Of a DNA stretch of 64,000 nt, positions 18,410-27,280 are shown one piece after another. Every line of letters begins with the position of its first letter. The stretch's first letter is position 1. Origin of the DNA: Pseudomonas hunanensis. GTDB lineage: Bacteria > Pseudomonadota > Gammaproteobacteria > Pseudomonadales > Pseudomonadaceae. The DNA is taken from assembly GCF_013393325.1 (NCBI RefSeq), contig NZ_QJRC01000102.1, positions 119,008 through 183,007 on the forward strand, in the 5' to 3' direction. A program made the position numbers and the translations under genes. Under the pieces are notes generated by a model. The model was not told where the DNA came from, searched no databases, and was given only the letters and a program-made list of their open reading frames with translations.

Positions 18410-18796
18410 TTAGATCAAGCCTTTCTTCTGCTTGTAATCGCGCACGGCTGCCTTGATGGCATCCTCGGCGAGTACCGAGCAGTGGATCTTGACCGGCGGC
18501 AACGCCAGTTCTTCGGCCAGCTGGGTGTTCTTGATGGTTTCGGCTTCGTCCAGGGTCTTGCCCTTCATCCACTCGGTGGCGAGGGAGCTGGAAGCGATGG
18601 CCGAACCGCAGCCGTAGGTCTTGAACTTGGCGTCTTCGATAACGCCTTGCTCGTTGACCTTGATCTGCAGACGCATCACGTCACCGCACGCTGGGGCGCC
18701 GACCATGCCGGTACCGACATCCGGGTCCTCGGCATTCATCTTGCCGACGTTGCGTGGGTTTTCGTAGTGGTCGATGACCTTTTCACTGTATGCCAT
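18410..18796 (-). CDS. iscU: Fe-S scaffold protein IscU
   Basis: This 128-aa scaffold has ligands C37 (APACGD), C63 (YGCGSAIAS) and C106 (IHCSVLAED), and the HscA-binding LPPVK at 99-103. Clusters are built here with sulfur from IscS. Confidence 0.98.
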   Translation of the reverse strand: MAYSEKVIDHYENPRNVGKMNAEDPDVGTGMVGAPACGDVMRLQIKVNEQGVIEDAKFKTYGCGSAIASSSLATEWMKGKTLDEAETIKNTQLAEELALPPVKIHCSVLAEDAIKAAVRDYKQKKGLI

Positions 18797-18842
18797 GGTG
18801 CAATTCCTTCCTCATCAGGGAGCCGCTCTTGCCGGCGACTGC

Positions 18843-20057
18843 TTAGTGGGCGGCCCACTCGATCTTGGAGATGTCAACGCCGTCTTTGTACATGTCCCAC
18901 AGCGGCGACAGCTCACGCAGTTTGTTGACGGCCTCGCAGACTTTCTGCGCGGCGTAGTCGACTTCTTCTTCGGTGGTGAAACGGCCGAAGGAGAAGCGGA
19001 TCGAGCTGTGCGCCAGCTCGTCGTTGCGGCCCAGAGCACGCAGTACGTACGACGGCTCCAGCGATGCCGAGGTGCAGGCCGAACCGGACGATACGGCGAT
19101 GTCCTTCAGCGACATCAGCAGCGATTCACCTTCGACGTAGTTGAAGCTCAGGTTCAGGTTGTGCGGAACACGGGCAGTCTGGCTGCCGTTGACGTACAGC
19201 TCTTCAAGGTCCGAGACCTGCTTGAAGAAGCGGTCGCTCAGGGCCTTGATGCGCGCGTTTTCCGCAACCATTTCCTGCTTGGCGATGGCGAACGCTTCGC
19301 CCATGCCGACGATCTGGTGGGTTGGCAGGGTGCCCGAACGCATGCCGCGCTCATGGCCGCCACCGTGAATGATGGCTTCCAGGCGTACACGCGGCTTGCG
19401 GCTGACGTACAGCGCACCGATGCCTTTAGGGCCGTAGACCTTGTGAGCCGAGAACGACATCAGGTCGACCTTGAGCTTTTGCAGGTCGATTTCGACCTTG
19501 CCGGCCGACTGGGCGGCGTCGACGTGGAACAGTACGCCGCGCGAGCGGGTCAGCTCACCGATGGCGGCGATGTCGTTGATCGAGCCAACTTCGTTGTTCA
19601 CGTGCATCAGCGAGACCAGGATGGTGTCGTCGCGCAGCACCGCCTCTACCATGGCCGGGGTGACGATGCCGTCTTCGCCTGGCTCAAGGTAGGTGACTTC
19701 GAAACCTTCACGCTCCAGCTGGCGAGCGGTATCCAGGACCGCCTTGTGCTCGATCTTGGAGGTGATGATGTGCTTGCCCTTGGTCTGATAGAAGTGCGCG
19801 ACGCCTTTGAGTGCGAGGTTGTCGGACTCGGTAGCACCGCTGGTCCAGACGATTTCGCGCGGATCGGCATTGATCAGCTCGGCAACCTGGCGGCGACCGT
19901 TCTCGACCGCTTCTTCGGCTTTCCAGCCGAATACGTGGGAACGCGAAGCCGGGTTACCGAAGTTCCCGTCAACCAGCAGGCAGTCGGCCATCTTCTGGGC
20001 CACGCGTGGGTCGACCGGGGTGGTCGCGGAGTAATCAAGGTAGATCGGCAACTTCAT
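18843..20057 (-). CDS. iscS: Cysteine desulfurase IscS
   Basis: This 404-aa PLP enzyme has lysine K206 (SFSAHKVYGP) and active-loop cysteine C328 (VSSGSACTSAS), the same numbering as in E. coli. It supplies persulfide sulfur to IscU and to tRNA thiolation and related pathways. Confidence 0.98.
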   Translation of the reverse strand: MKLPIYLDYSATTPVDPRVAQKMADCLLVDGNFGNPASRSHVFGWKAEEAVENGRRQVAELINADPREIVWTSGATESDNLALKGVAHFYQTKGKHIITSKIEHKAVLDTARQLEREGFEVTYLEPGEDGIVTPAMVEAVLRDDTILVSLMHVNNEVGSINDIAAIGELTRSRGVLFHVDAAQSAGKVEIDLQKLKVDLMSFSAHKVYGPKGIGALYVSRKPRVRLEAIIHGGGHERGMRSGTLPTHQIVGMGEAFAIAKQEMVAENARIKALSDRFFKQVSDLEELYVNGSQTARVPHNLNLSFNYVEGESLLMSLKDIAVSSGSACTSASLEPSYVLRALGRNDELAHSSIRFSFGRFTTEEEVDYAAQKVCEAVNKLRELSPLWDMYKDGVDISKIEWAAH

Positions 20058-20103
20058 TTGTCTCTCCTATCAGGCGGTGGCGTCGCTCGTCGTCCCAAAG
20101 GGA

Positions 20104-20595
20104 TCAATCGACGGCGGACGTCTCAATCTTGTCCAACTGGGCGGTTCGGCCTGCGACACGACGCAGGTCCTGGCGCTGGGCGACTTCCTGCACCTCACGG
20201 CGCATGACGAGGTCGGCCAGGCTGATGCCGCTGAGGAATTCATGGATCTGCTGGCTGAGGTCGCACCACAAGTGGTGGGTCAGGCAGGTATCACCGGCAT
20301 GGCAGTCCCCGAGACCCTGGCAGCGGGTAGCATCGACCGATTCGTTGACCGCATCGATGACCTGGGCCACCTGGATGGTTTCCATGCCTCGCGACAGCTG
20401 ATAGCCACCGCCTGGACCGCGCACACTGGAAACCAGGCTGCTGCGGCGCAGCTTGGCGAACAGCTGCTCCAGATAAGAGAGGGAAATGCCCTGGCGCTCG
20501 GAAATGTCGGCCAAAGACACCGGCCCATGCTGCGCGTGCAACGCCAGGTCAAGCATGGCGGTCACGGCGTATCGGCCTTTGGTAGTCAGTCGCAT
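20104..20595 (-). CDS. iscR: Fe-S responsive transcription regulator IscR
   Basis: This 163-aa Rrf2-family winged-helix regulator has cluster ligands C92, C98, C104 and H107 (CQGLGDCHAGDTCLTH), identical in position to E. coli IscR. Holo-IscR represses its own operon. The ATG at 20595 (MRLTTKGRYA) is the family start; an upstream in-frame start adds 19 residues and would overlap the promoter -10 region. Confidence 0.97.
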   Translation of the reverse strand: MRLTTKGRYAVTAMLDLALHAQHGPVSLADISERQGISLSYLEQLFAKLRRSSLVSSVRGPGGGYQLSRGMETIQVAQVIDAVNESVDATRCQGLGDCHAGDTCLTHHLWCDLSQQIHEFLSGISLADLVMRREVQEVAQRQDLRRVAGRTAQLDKIETSAVD

Positions 20596-20632
20596 GGCTA
20601 TTGGGTACCACGGGAGTTTCGGGATGTGTGCG

Positions 20633-20661
20633 AGTATGCGATTCCCGAGCATTTAAGTCAA
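20633..20661 (-). promoter_or_regulatory. isc operon sigma-70 promoter
   Basis: TTGACT (20656-20661) and CATACT (20633-20638) on the minus strand are spaced by 17 bp, just upstream of iscR. The -35 box lies inside an IscR type-1-like site, as in E. coli. Confidence 0.8.
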
Positions 20662-20690
20662 CTATTAGACCTAGTGCTTTAGTCGGGTTT
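20641..20690 (-). promoter_or_regulatory. Two tandem IscR type-1-like binding sites
   Basis: Site A (20641-20665, minus strand) begins ATAGTTGACT and ends CTCGGGAAT. Site B (20664-20690) contains CCGACTAAAGCACTAGGTCT. Both fit the known 25-bp type-1 pattern (ATASYYGACT then a spacer then AGTCRRSTAT) with some mismatches in the right half. They overlap and abut the -35 box, consistent with autorepression by holo-IscR. Confidence 0.75.
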
Positions 20691-20724
20691 GGCATCGGGA
20701 GGCGGGCGCGATTGTAGCAGACGA

Positions 20725-20744
20725 GGGGCGTGAGCACACGCCCC
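20725..20744 (-). terminator. Stem-loop downstream of cysE
   Basis: A perfect 8-bp GC stem (20725-20732 and 20737-20744) with a 4-nt loop lies 30 nt past the cysE stop codon. There is no T-tract, so it may be a weak terminator or a 3'-end stabiliser between cysE and the isc promoter. Confidence 0.45.
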
Positions 20745-20774
20745 GTATGTCACTATGATTTCAGTGCGGCGCAA

Positions 20775-21560
20775 TCAATGCGACTGAGTGTCGCGCTTGG
20801 CCACCAGGGCGGCTTCGGTGAAGTCATCCTCCGGCAAGGCCGGCAGTTCCTTGGCGCAGTAGTCACTGCCCATCTTGGTCAGGGCACCGCACATACCCTC
20901 CAACCGCTCGTCGACCGCCTGCAGATGATCGAGCATCTGGCCGATGGCACGCGCCACCGGGTCGGGCATGTCGCCGCTGACACCGTAGGCATCGAAGCCG
21001 ATCTTCTCGGCCATGGCCTTGCGCTTGGCCTCGACTTCGGTGTCTTCGCTCTTGACGATGATTCGCCCGGGAATACCCACCGCCGTGGCCCCGGCCGGCA
21101 CCGCCTTGGTCACCACGGCGTTGGAGCCGATCTTGGCCCCGGCACCGACGGTGAACGGCCCCAGCACCTTGGCCCCCGCCCCTACCACCACACCGTTTTC
21201 CAGGGTGGGGTGGCGCTTGCCTTTATTCCAGCTGGTACCGCCCAGCGTCACACCCTGGTAAAGGGTGACGTCATCGCCAATTTCGGCGGTTTCGCCAATG
21301 ACGATGCCCATGCCGTGGTCAATGAAAAAGCGCCGACCGATGGTGGCGCCGGGATGGATCTCGATGCCGGTCAGCCAACGGCCAAAGTTCGACACCAGGC
21401 GGGCCAGCCATTTGAAATCACGCTTCCACAGGGCGTTGCCCAGGCGGTGCAGCCAGATGGCGTGCATGCCGGGGTAGCAGGTGAGCACCTCGAAGGCATT
21501 GCGCGCAGCCGGGTCACGGTGGAATACGCTTTGAATATCTTCACGCAGGCGTTCGAACAT
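20775..21560 (-). CDS. cysE: Serine O-acetyltransferase
   Basis: This 261-aa enzyme has an N-terminal alpha-helical domain and a left-handed beta-helix built from hexapeptide repeats (IHPGATIGRRFFIDHG and GNAVVTKAVPAG-like segments). It makes O-acetylserine for cysteine synthesis. Its place next to isc is conserved in Pseudomonas and is logical because IscS consumes cysteine. It starts 3 nt after trmJ. Confidence 0.95.
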   Translation of the reverse strand: MFERLREDIQSVFHRDPAARNAFEVLTCYPGMHAIWLHRLGNALWKRDFKWLARLVSNFGRWLTGIEIHPGATIGRRFFIDHGMGIVIGETAEIGDDVTLYQGVTLGGTSWNKGKRHPTLENGVVVGAGAKVLGPFTVGAGAKIGSNAVVTKAVPAGATAVGIPGRIIVKSEDTEVEAKRKAMAEKIGFDAYGVSGDMPDPVARAIGQMLDHLQAVDERLEGMCGALTKMGSDYCAKELPALPEDDFTEAALVAKRDTQSH

Positions 21561-21563
21561 CTA

Positions 21564-22319
21564 TCAGTCCTTCCGTTTATGCGGCTCGCCCCGGACCACT
21601 TTCTGGGTCTCGGTCAGGATGCCGCGCAAAATGCTCATTTCCGAACGCTCGACCGCCACCCGCCCATACAGCCGGCGCAGGCGCGGCATCAGGTGCTTGG
21701 GCTTTTCGGGGTCGAGGAAGCCGATGCCCACCAGGGTTTTCTCCAGGTGGTCGTAGAACAGCTCCATTTCGTCCATGGTCGCCAGCTCGGTGGCGTCAAC
21801 CTTCTCGACTTTTTCGGGTGCTTCACCGGCAGCCAGCCAGGCCATGCGCACCTCGTAAGAGAGCACCTGCACAGCAGCGGCCAGGTTCAGCGAACTAAAG
21901 TCGGGGTTGGAGGGAATGTGCACGTGGAAGTGACATCGCTGCAGTTCTTCGTTGGTCAGGCCGGCGTGCTCACGCCCGAACACCAGGGCGATCTCCTCGC
22001 CGCCATTGGCATGCTCCACCGCCTTGGCCCCGCACTCGCGCGGGCCGATCAACGGCCAGGGAATGCTGCGCTCGCGGGCGCTGGTGCCCATCACCAGGTT
22101 GCAGCCGACCAGTGCCTGTTCGAGGCTGTCGACCACCAGGGCGTTATCCAGCACATCGTCGGCGCCCGATGCACGGGCGCTGGCATCCACGGCGGGGAAT
22201 TCTTTCGGCTGCACCAGCACCAGACGCGACAAGCCCATGTTTTTCATGGCACGCGCAGCGCCGCCGATGTTGCCGGGGTGGCTGGTATTGACCAGAACAA
22301 CACGAATATTTTGCAGCAA
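21564..22319 (-). CDS. trmJ: tRNA (cytidine/uridine-32-2'-O)-methyltransferase TrmJ
   Basis: This 251-aa SPOUT methyltransferase begins LQNIRVVLVNTSHPGNIGGAA and has the SAM-knot motif VFGREHAGLTNEEL. It 2'-O-methylates position 32 of several tRNAs. It is divergent from suhB, as in other gammaproteobacteria. Confidence 0.95.
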   Translation of the reverse strand: MLQNIRVVLVNTSHPGNIGGAARAMKNMGLSRLVLVQPKEFPAVDASARASGADDVLDNALVVDSLEQALVGCNLVMGTSARERSIPWPLIGPRECGAKAVEHANGGEEIALVFGREHAGLTNEELQRCHFHVHIPSNPDFSSLNLAAAVQVLSYEVRMAWLAAGEAPEKVEKVDATELATMDEMELFYDHLEKTLVGIGFLDPEKPKHLMPRLRRLYGRVAVERSEMSILRGILTETQKVVRGEPHKRKD

Positions 22320-22425
22320 GGTGTTGTGCTCACAGATGCAGGAATCAAGGCCTTCGATCTTACAGAACCGACAGACGTAACGCTATGAAAGCAAATGTGA
22401 CACTTCTGCCGCCAAAGTTTTCTGC

Positions 22426-22431
22426 TAGAAT
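22426..22431 (+). promoter_or_regulatory. Extended -10 promoter element for suhB
   Basis: TGCTAGAAT (the -10 hexamer TAGAAT at 22426-22431 with an upstream TGC) lies 40 nt before the suhB start. The -35 region is poor (TTCTGC, 16-bp spacing), as expected for an extended -10 promoter. Confidence 0.5.
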
Positions 22432-22470
22432 GATCGGCTTTCTTCTTTAACATCTCCAGGTGACCCGCCC

Positions 22471-23289
22471 ATGCAGCCTATGCTGAATATCGCCCTGCGC
22501 GCCGCTCGCAGCGCCAGTGAACTGATTTTCCGCTCCATCGAACGCCTGGATAGCATCAAGGTGGACGAGAAAGAGGCTAAGGACTACGTTTCCGAGGTTG
22601 ATCGTGCCGCCGAGCAGAAAATCGTCGACGCGCTGCGCAAGGCCTACCCGAACCACTCCATCCAGGGTGAAGAGACGGGCATGCACGCGGGCACCGGCGA
22701 AGAAGGCAAAGACTACCTGTGGATCATCGACCCACTGGACGGCACCACCAACTTCCTGCGCGGCATCCCCCACTTCGCCGTCAGCATCGCGTGCAAATAC
22801 CGCGGTCGCCTTGAACACGCCGTGGTACTCGACCCAGTACGCCAGGAAGAATTCACCGCCAGCCGTGGCCGTGGCGCCCAACTCAACGGTCGTCGCCTGC
22901 GTGTCAGCTCGCGCACCAGCCTGGAAGGCGCCCTGCTCGGTACCGGTTTCCCGTTCCGTGACGGCCAGATGGCCGACATGGACAACTACCTGGGCATGTT
23001 CCGCGCCCTGACTGGCCAGACCGCCGGCATCCGCCGTGCAGGCTCCGCCAGCCTGGACCTGGCCTATGTGGCCGCTGGCCGCTTCGATGCCTTCTGGGAG
23101 TCGGGCCTGTCGGAATGGGACATGGCAGCTGGCGTACTGCTGATCCAGGAAGCCGGCGGCCTGGTGAGCGACTTCAACGGTGGCCACGACTTCCTCGACA
23201 AGGGCCACATCGTTGCAGGCAACATCAAGTGCTTCAAGGCCGTGCTGACCGCTATCCAGCCGCACCTGCCAGAAAGCATGAAGCGCTAA
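22471..23289 (+). CDS. suhB: Inositol-1-monophosphatase family protein SuhB
   Basis: This 272-aa Mg2+/Li+-sensitive phosphatase has the metal-binding motifs IDPLDGTTNFLRG and WDMAAGVLLIQEAGG. SuhB hydrolyses inositol monophosphate in vitro. In bacteria it also acts in rRNA transcription antitermination. It has its own terminator at 23314-23337. Confidence 0.96.
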   Translation: MQPMLNIALRAARSASELIFRSIERLDSIKVDEKEAKDYVSEVDRAAEQKIVDALRKAYPNHSIQGEETGMHAGTGEEGKDYLWIIDPLDGTTNFLRGIPHFAVSIACKYRGRLEHAVVLDPVRQEEFTASRGRGAQLNGRRLRVSSRTSLEGALLGTGFPFRDGQMADMDNYLGMFRALTGQTAGIRRAGSASLDLAYVAAGRFDAFWESGLSEWDMAAGVLLIQEAGGLVSDFNGGHDFLDKGHIVAGNIKCFKAVLTAIQPHLPESMKR

Positions 23290-23308
23290 CCGCAGATTGC
23301 CGAAACGC

Positions 23309-23337
23309 AAAAAGCACCCCTCGGGGTGCTTTTTTTG
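23309..23337 (+). terminator. Strong Rho-independent terminator after suhB
   Basis: A GCACCC/GGGTGC stem (23314-23319 and 23324-23329) with a 4-nt loop is followed by seven T residues and preceded by five A residues. It can act on both strands and also faces the end of the glycine-zipper gene. Confidence 0.93.
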
Positions 23338-23396
23338 TGCCCGGCGCCCTCTCCCCCGGCCTTGCGCGATACTTGTGGGGGCAAACGGCGTACGGC

Positions 23397-23939
23397 TTAC
23401 TGACCCGCTTCGCTCAGGATCAACTTGCCATTCTTGTCCAGCGGAATGGTCGAGCCCGGCTCACGGTCCATCTTCACCTTGCCTACCTGATCACCAATGG
23501 AGTAGGTGACGTTGTAGCCCACCACCTTCTCACTGATGTCGTTGACCGTGTTGCAGCGGGTTTGCGTGGTGGTGTAGGTGTCACGCTCCTGCATGCCCTC
23601 CTGCACCTTGTTACCGGCATAACCACCACCTACCGCACCAGCCACGGTGGCGATTTTCTTGCCGGTACCGCCACCAATCTGGTTACCCAGCAGGCCGCCG
23701 GCAATGGCACCCACCACGGTACCTGCAATCTGGTGCTGGTCCTTGACCGGCGCCTGGCGTGTGACGGCGACGTCCTTGCAGACCTCGCGCGGGGTTTTTA
23801 CCTGCTGTTTGATCGGCTGCACGTCGGTAACCTGCGCATACTCAGGCCCCTTGTTGACCAAGCTGTAGGTCGCGACAGCACCTCCGGCAGTCACACCGAC
23901 AGCACCCAGTACCGCACCCACCAGCATTGATTTGTTCAC
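23397..23939 (-). CDS. Glycine-zipper 2TM outer membrane protein
   Basis: This 180-aa protein has an N-terminal hydrophobic segment (7-28) and a central glycine zipper (AGTVVGAIAGGLLGNQIGGG and GAVGGGYAGNKVQEGM), as in Pfam Rick_17kDa/SlyB-type proteins. Two cysteines (in REVCKD and TQTRCN) flank the zipper. Such proteins are envelope-associated and often stress-induced. There is no classic lipobox. The ribosome site AGGAGG precedes the ATG at 23939. Confidence 0.85.
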   Translation of the reverse strand: MNKSMLVGAVLGAVGVTAGGAVATYSLVNKGPEYAQVTDVQPIKQQVKTPREVCKDVAVTRQAPVKDQHQIAGTVVGAIAGGLLGNQIGGGTGKKIATVAGAVGGGYAGNKVQEGMQERDTYTTTQTRCNTVNDISEKVVGYNVTYSIGDQVGKVKMDREPGSTIPLDKNGKLILSEAGQ

Positions 23940-23991
23940 ATGAACCTCCTGATCATACTTGCGGGTCCCACCCGCTTCTCCCAGCCTTGGA

Positions 23992-24027
23992 GCAAAAAAA
24001 AAGGCGCGAGTTCAATACTCGCGCCTT
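23992..24027 (-). terminator. Strong Rho-independent terminator after secF
   Basis: A 10-bp perfect stem (24001-24010 and 24018-24027) with a 7-nt loop is followed by nine T residues on the minus strand. It ends the queA-tgt-yajC-secD-secF transcript 30 nt after the secF stop. Confidence 0.95.
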
Positions 24028-24057
24028 TCGGGCCGCCAAACGGCGTGGAACAGAAGC

Positions 24058-24966
24058 TTATGGACGCTCGTCCACGCCCTCTGCCTTGGTCGGCGGGATG
24101 AGGTCTTCGCTGTTCAGGTTCAGCCAGATCAGTACCACGTTGGCGATGTAGATCGACGAGTAGGTACCGGCCATGACGCCGATGAACAAGGCCAGCGAGA
24201 AGCCGAACAGGTTGTCACCACCAAAGAACAGCAGCGCGGCAATGGCCAACAAGGTCGAAACCGAGGTAGCGATGGTACGCAGCAGGGTCTGGGTGGTGGA
24301 AACGTTGATGTTCTCGATCAGCGAGGCCTTGCGCATGACGCGGAAGTTCTCACGCACACGGTCGAACACGACGATGGTGTCGTTCAACGAGTAGCCGATG
24401 ATCGCCAGCACCGCTGCCAGCACCGTCAGGTCGAAGGTGATCTGGAAGAACGACAGGATACCCAGGGTCACCACCACGTCATGGATCAGCGAGATGATCG
24501 CACCCACGGCGAACTTCCACTGGAAGCGGAAGGCCAGGTAGATAAGGATGCCGCCCAGGGCCAGGAGCATGCCCATGCCACCCTGGTCGCGCAGCTCTTC
24601 ACCCACCTGCGGGCCGACGAACTCGACACGCTTGAGGGTTGCCGGGTTGTCGCCGCCAGCCTTCTGCAGCGCGGCAGCTACCTTGTTGCCCAGCTGTGGG
24701 TCATCGCCCGGCATACGCACCAGCAGGTCGGTGGTAGCGCCAAAGCTCTGCACCACCGCCTCGTGGAAGCCCGAATCGACCAGCTCGGCCCGCACCGCCT
24801 TGAGGTCGGCCGGGCGCTCGTAGGTCAGCTCGATCAGCGTACCGCCGGTGAAGTCCAGGCCGAAGTTCAGGCCTTTCTGCCACCAGCTGAACAGCGCCAG
24901 CACGGTGAGGAGCACGGTAATGGCGAACGCGACATTGCGTACGCCCATGAAATTGATGGTTTTCAT
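24058..24966 (-). CDS. secF: Protein translocase subunit SecF
   Basis: This 302-aa six-helix RND-type membrane protein contains LDFTGGTLIEL in the periplasmic N-terminal region and YSLNDTIVVFDRVREN in the transmembrane core. With SecD it uses proton motive force to help exported proteins leave SecYEG. The ATG at 24966 (MKTINFMG) is the family start and lies 10 nt after secD. Confidence 0.97.
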   Translation of the reverse strand: MKTINFMGVRNVAFAITVLLTVLALFSWWQKGLNFGLDFTGGTLIELTYERPADLKAVRAELVDSGFHEAVVQSFGATTDLLVRMPGDDPQLGNKVAAALQKAGGDNPATLKRVEFVGPQVGEELRDQGGMGMLLALGGILIYLAFRFQWKFAVGAIISLIHDVVVTLGILSFFQITFDLTVLAAVLAIIGYSLNDTIVVFDRVRENFRVMRKASLIENINVSTTQTLLRTIATSVSTLLAIAALLFFGGDNLFGFSLALFIGVMAGTYSSIYIANVVLIWLNLNSEDLIPPTKAEGVDERP

Positions 24967-24976
24967 CGCAGCTCCC

Positions 24977-26839
24977 TCAAACCCACAGCTTCTTGATGTC
25001 ACGCCCGCCGCAGGTCAGGTTGACCATTGCACGGGTCACCATGACGGCGGTGAACATCGAGGTGAAAATCCCGAGAGACATGGTGACCGCAAAGCCCTTG
25101 ACCGGGCCGGTCCCCATGGCGAACAGGATGCCGCCGACCAGCAGGCTGGTCAGGTTGGCGTCGATGATCGCGGTGTAGGCGCGGTTGAAACCTTCGTGGA
25201 TGGCGCGCTGCACCGACATGCCGGCTTTGAGCTCTTCGCGAATACGCGAGAAGATCAGCACGTTGGCGTCCACCGCCATACCCATGGTCAACACGATACC
25301 GGCGATACCCGGCAGGGTCAGGGTGGCACCCAGCAGCGACATCAGCGCCAGCAGCAGCACCATGTTGCCCGCCAGGGCGATGGTGGCGATCACGCCGAAG
25401 CCGCGGTAGATGGCGATGATGAACAGCGAGACGAACAACATGCCCCACAGCGACGCATCGATACCCTTGGTGATGTTGTCAGCACCCAGGCTTGGGCCAA
25501 TGGTACGTTCTTCAGCGAAGTACATTGGCGCGGCCAGACCACCGGCACGCAGCAGCAGGGCCAGCTCCGACGATTCGCCCTGGCCGTTCAGGCCGGTGAT
25601 GCGGAACTGGCTGCCCAGCGGCGACTGGATGGTCGCCAGGCTGATGATTTTCTTCTCTTCCACGAAGCTTTGTACGGCAACGTCCTTCTCGACGCCGTCG
25701 ACGGTCTGCTTCACATAGCGAGTGACCGGCTTCTGCTCGATGAAGATCACCGCCATGCTGCGACCGACGTTGCTGCGGGTAGCGCGGCTCATCAGCTCGC
25801 CACCGTGGCCATCCAGGCGGATGTTCACTTGCGGGCGGCCGTGCTCGTCAAAGCTGGCCTGGGCGTCGGTAACCTGGTCACCGGTAATGATCAGGCCGCG
25901 CTCGACCGGGGCGGAACGGCCGCCTTCACGGAACTCGAACACTTCGGTAGTGGCCTTGGAAGCGCCCGGCTCGGCACCGAAGCGGAACTCCAGGTTGGCG
26001 GTTTTACCGAGGATACGCTTGGCTTCGGCAGTGTCCTGCACGCCTGGCAGCTCGACCACGATGCGGTTGGCGCCCTGGCGCTGTACCAGCGGCTCGGCCA
26101 CGCCCAGCTCGTTCACGCGGTTGCGCACGGTGGTAAGGTTCTGCTTGATCGAGTATTCGCGGATCTCGGCGACTTTCGCCTGGGTCAGCGCCAGACGCAG
26201 CACCGCAAGCTCGTTGCGCTCGGTGGTGGTCAGGTCGAAATCATTGAAATTCTTGCGGATCAGGACACGTGCCTGTTCGCGGGTAGCATCGTCAGCGAAG
26301 CCCAGCATGATGCCGCCATCCTGCTGAGGCAGGCTGCGGTAGCGGATGCGCTCTTTGCGCAGCAAGGTCTTGACCTCGCCTTCGTAGACTTTCATGCGGG
26401 CAGTCATGGCCTTGTCCATGTCCACTTCCAGCAGGAAGTGCACACCACCGGACAGGTCCAGGCCCAGCTTCATCGGGCTTGCACCCAGGTTGCGCAGCCA
26501 TTGCGGGGTAGTCTGAGCCAGGTTGAGGGCCACGACGTAATCATCGCCCAGTGCCTTGCGCACGACATCTTTGGCTGGCAGTTGGTCTTCCTGATTGGTC
26601 AGGCGGATCAGCCCGCTGCCCTTCTCACCCAGGCTGGCGCCCTTGACGGTGATTTTGGCATCGACCAGCGCCTTGCTGACGCGATCGAGGTCGGCCTGGT
26701 TCACCTGCAGCGCCGAGCTGGCACCGCTGATCTGTACTGCCGGGTCATCCGGGTAAAGGTTGGGAGCGGAATAAATGAAACCGACCACCAGTACCAGCAC
26801 GATCAGTGCATATTTCCACAGAGGATATTTGTTCAGCAT
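24977..26839 (-). CDS. secD: Protein translocase subunit SecD
   Basis: This 620-aa RND-family protein has an N-terminal membrane segment (YALIVLVLVVGFIYSA) and a large periplasmic P1 region (LGLDLSGGVHFLLEVD). Five C-terminal helices follow (GMAVDANVLIFSRIREEL). The ATG at 26839 is taken, since the in-frame GTG immediately before it adds only one residue. Confidence 0.97.
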   Translation of the reverse strand: MLNKYPLWKYALIVLVLVVGFIYSAPNLYPDDPAVQISGASSALQVNQADLDRVSKALVDAKITVKGASLGEKGSGLIRLTNQEDQLPAKDVVRKALGDDYVVALNLAQTTPQWLRNLGASPMKLGLDLSGGVHFLLEVDMDKAMTARMKVYEGEVKTLLRKERIRYRSLPQQDGGIMLGFADDATREQARVLIRKNFNDFDLTTTERNELAVLRLALTQAKVAEIREYSIKQNLTTVRNRVNELGVAEPLVQRQGANRIVVELPGVQDTAEAKRILGKTANLEFRFGAEPGASKATTEVFEFREGGRSAPVERGLIITGDQVTDAQASFDEHGRPQVNIRLDGHGGELMSRATRSNVGRSMAVIFIEQKPVTRYVKQTVDGVEKDVAVQSFVEEKKIISLATIQSPLGSQFRITGLNGQGESSELALLLRAGGLAAPMYFAEERTIGPSLGADNITKGIDASLWGMLFVSLFIIAIYRGFGVIATIALAGNMVLLLALMSLLGATLTLPGIAGIVLTMGMAVDANVLIFSRIREELKAGMSVQRAIHEGFNRAYTAIIDANLTSLLVGGILFAMGTGPVKGFAVTMSLGIFTSMFTAVMVTRAMVNLTCGGRDIKKLWV

Positions 26840-26859
26840 CACGCCGCCCGTTCAAGACG

Positions 26860-26880
26860 CGGGGCGCGTTGCGCGCCCCG
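26860..26880 (-). other. Intercistronic stem-loop between yajC and secD
   Basis: A perfect 9-bp GC stem (26860-26868 and 26872-26880) with a 3-nt loop sits in the 63-nt gap. It lacks a T-tract, so it more likely tunes mRNA stability or secD expression than terminates. Confidence 0.5.
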
Positions 26881-26902
26881 ACTGGAAAATAAAACCGGTA
26901 AC

Positions 26903-27238
26903 TCAGATAGCCTTGAGCGTACCTTTTGGCAGGGTCGCAGCGATCGCGCCCTTCTGGAACTTCAGCTCGACGGTGTCGGACACTTCCAGTACCACGAAGT
27001 CATCGGAAACCTTGACGATCTTGCCGGCGATGCCGCCGTTGGTGACAACTTCGTCACCCTTCTGCAAGTTGCTCAGCAGGTTCTTCTGCTCTTTGGCGCG
27101 CTTGGCCTGTGGGCGCCAGATCATCAGGTAGAAGATGACCAGGAAACCGACCAGGAAGATCCACTCGAAGCCGGTACCGGCTGGGCCAGCGGCAGGTGCT
27201 GCAGCGTCCGCGTATGCGGCGGGGATGAAGAAGCTCAT
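26903..27238 (-). CDS. yajC: Sec translocon accessory protein YajC
   Basis: This 111-aa protein has one membrane segment (~30-50, FEWIFLVGFLVIFYLMIW) and a basic cytoplasmic domain (RPQAKRAKEQKNLLSNLQKGDEV region). It belongs to the SecDF-YajC complex. Confidence 0.96.
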   Translation of the reverse strand: MSFFIPAAYADAAAPAAGPAGTGFEWIFLVGFLVIFYLMIWRPQAKRAKEQKNLLSNLQKGDEVVTNGGIAGKIVKVSDDFVVLEVSDTVELKFQKGAIAATLPKGTLKAI

Positions 27239-27280
27239 TGGGCACTCCTAATGTAATTTTCTAATAATGGATGCGGACAG

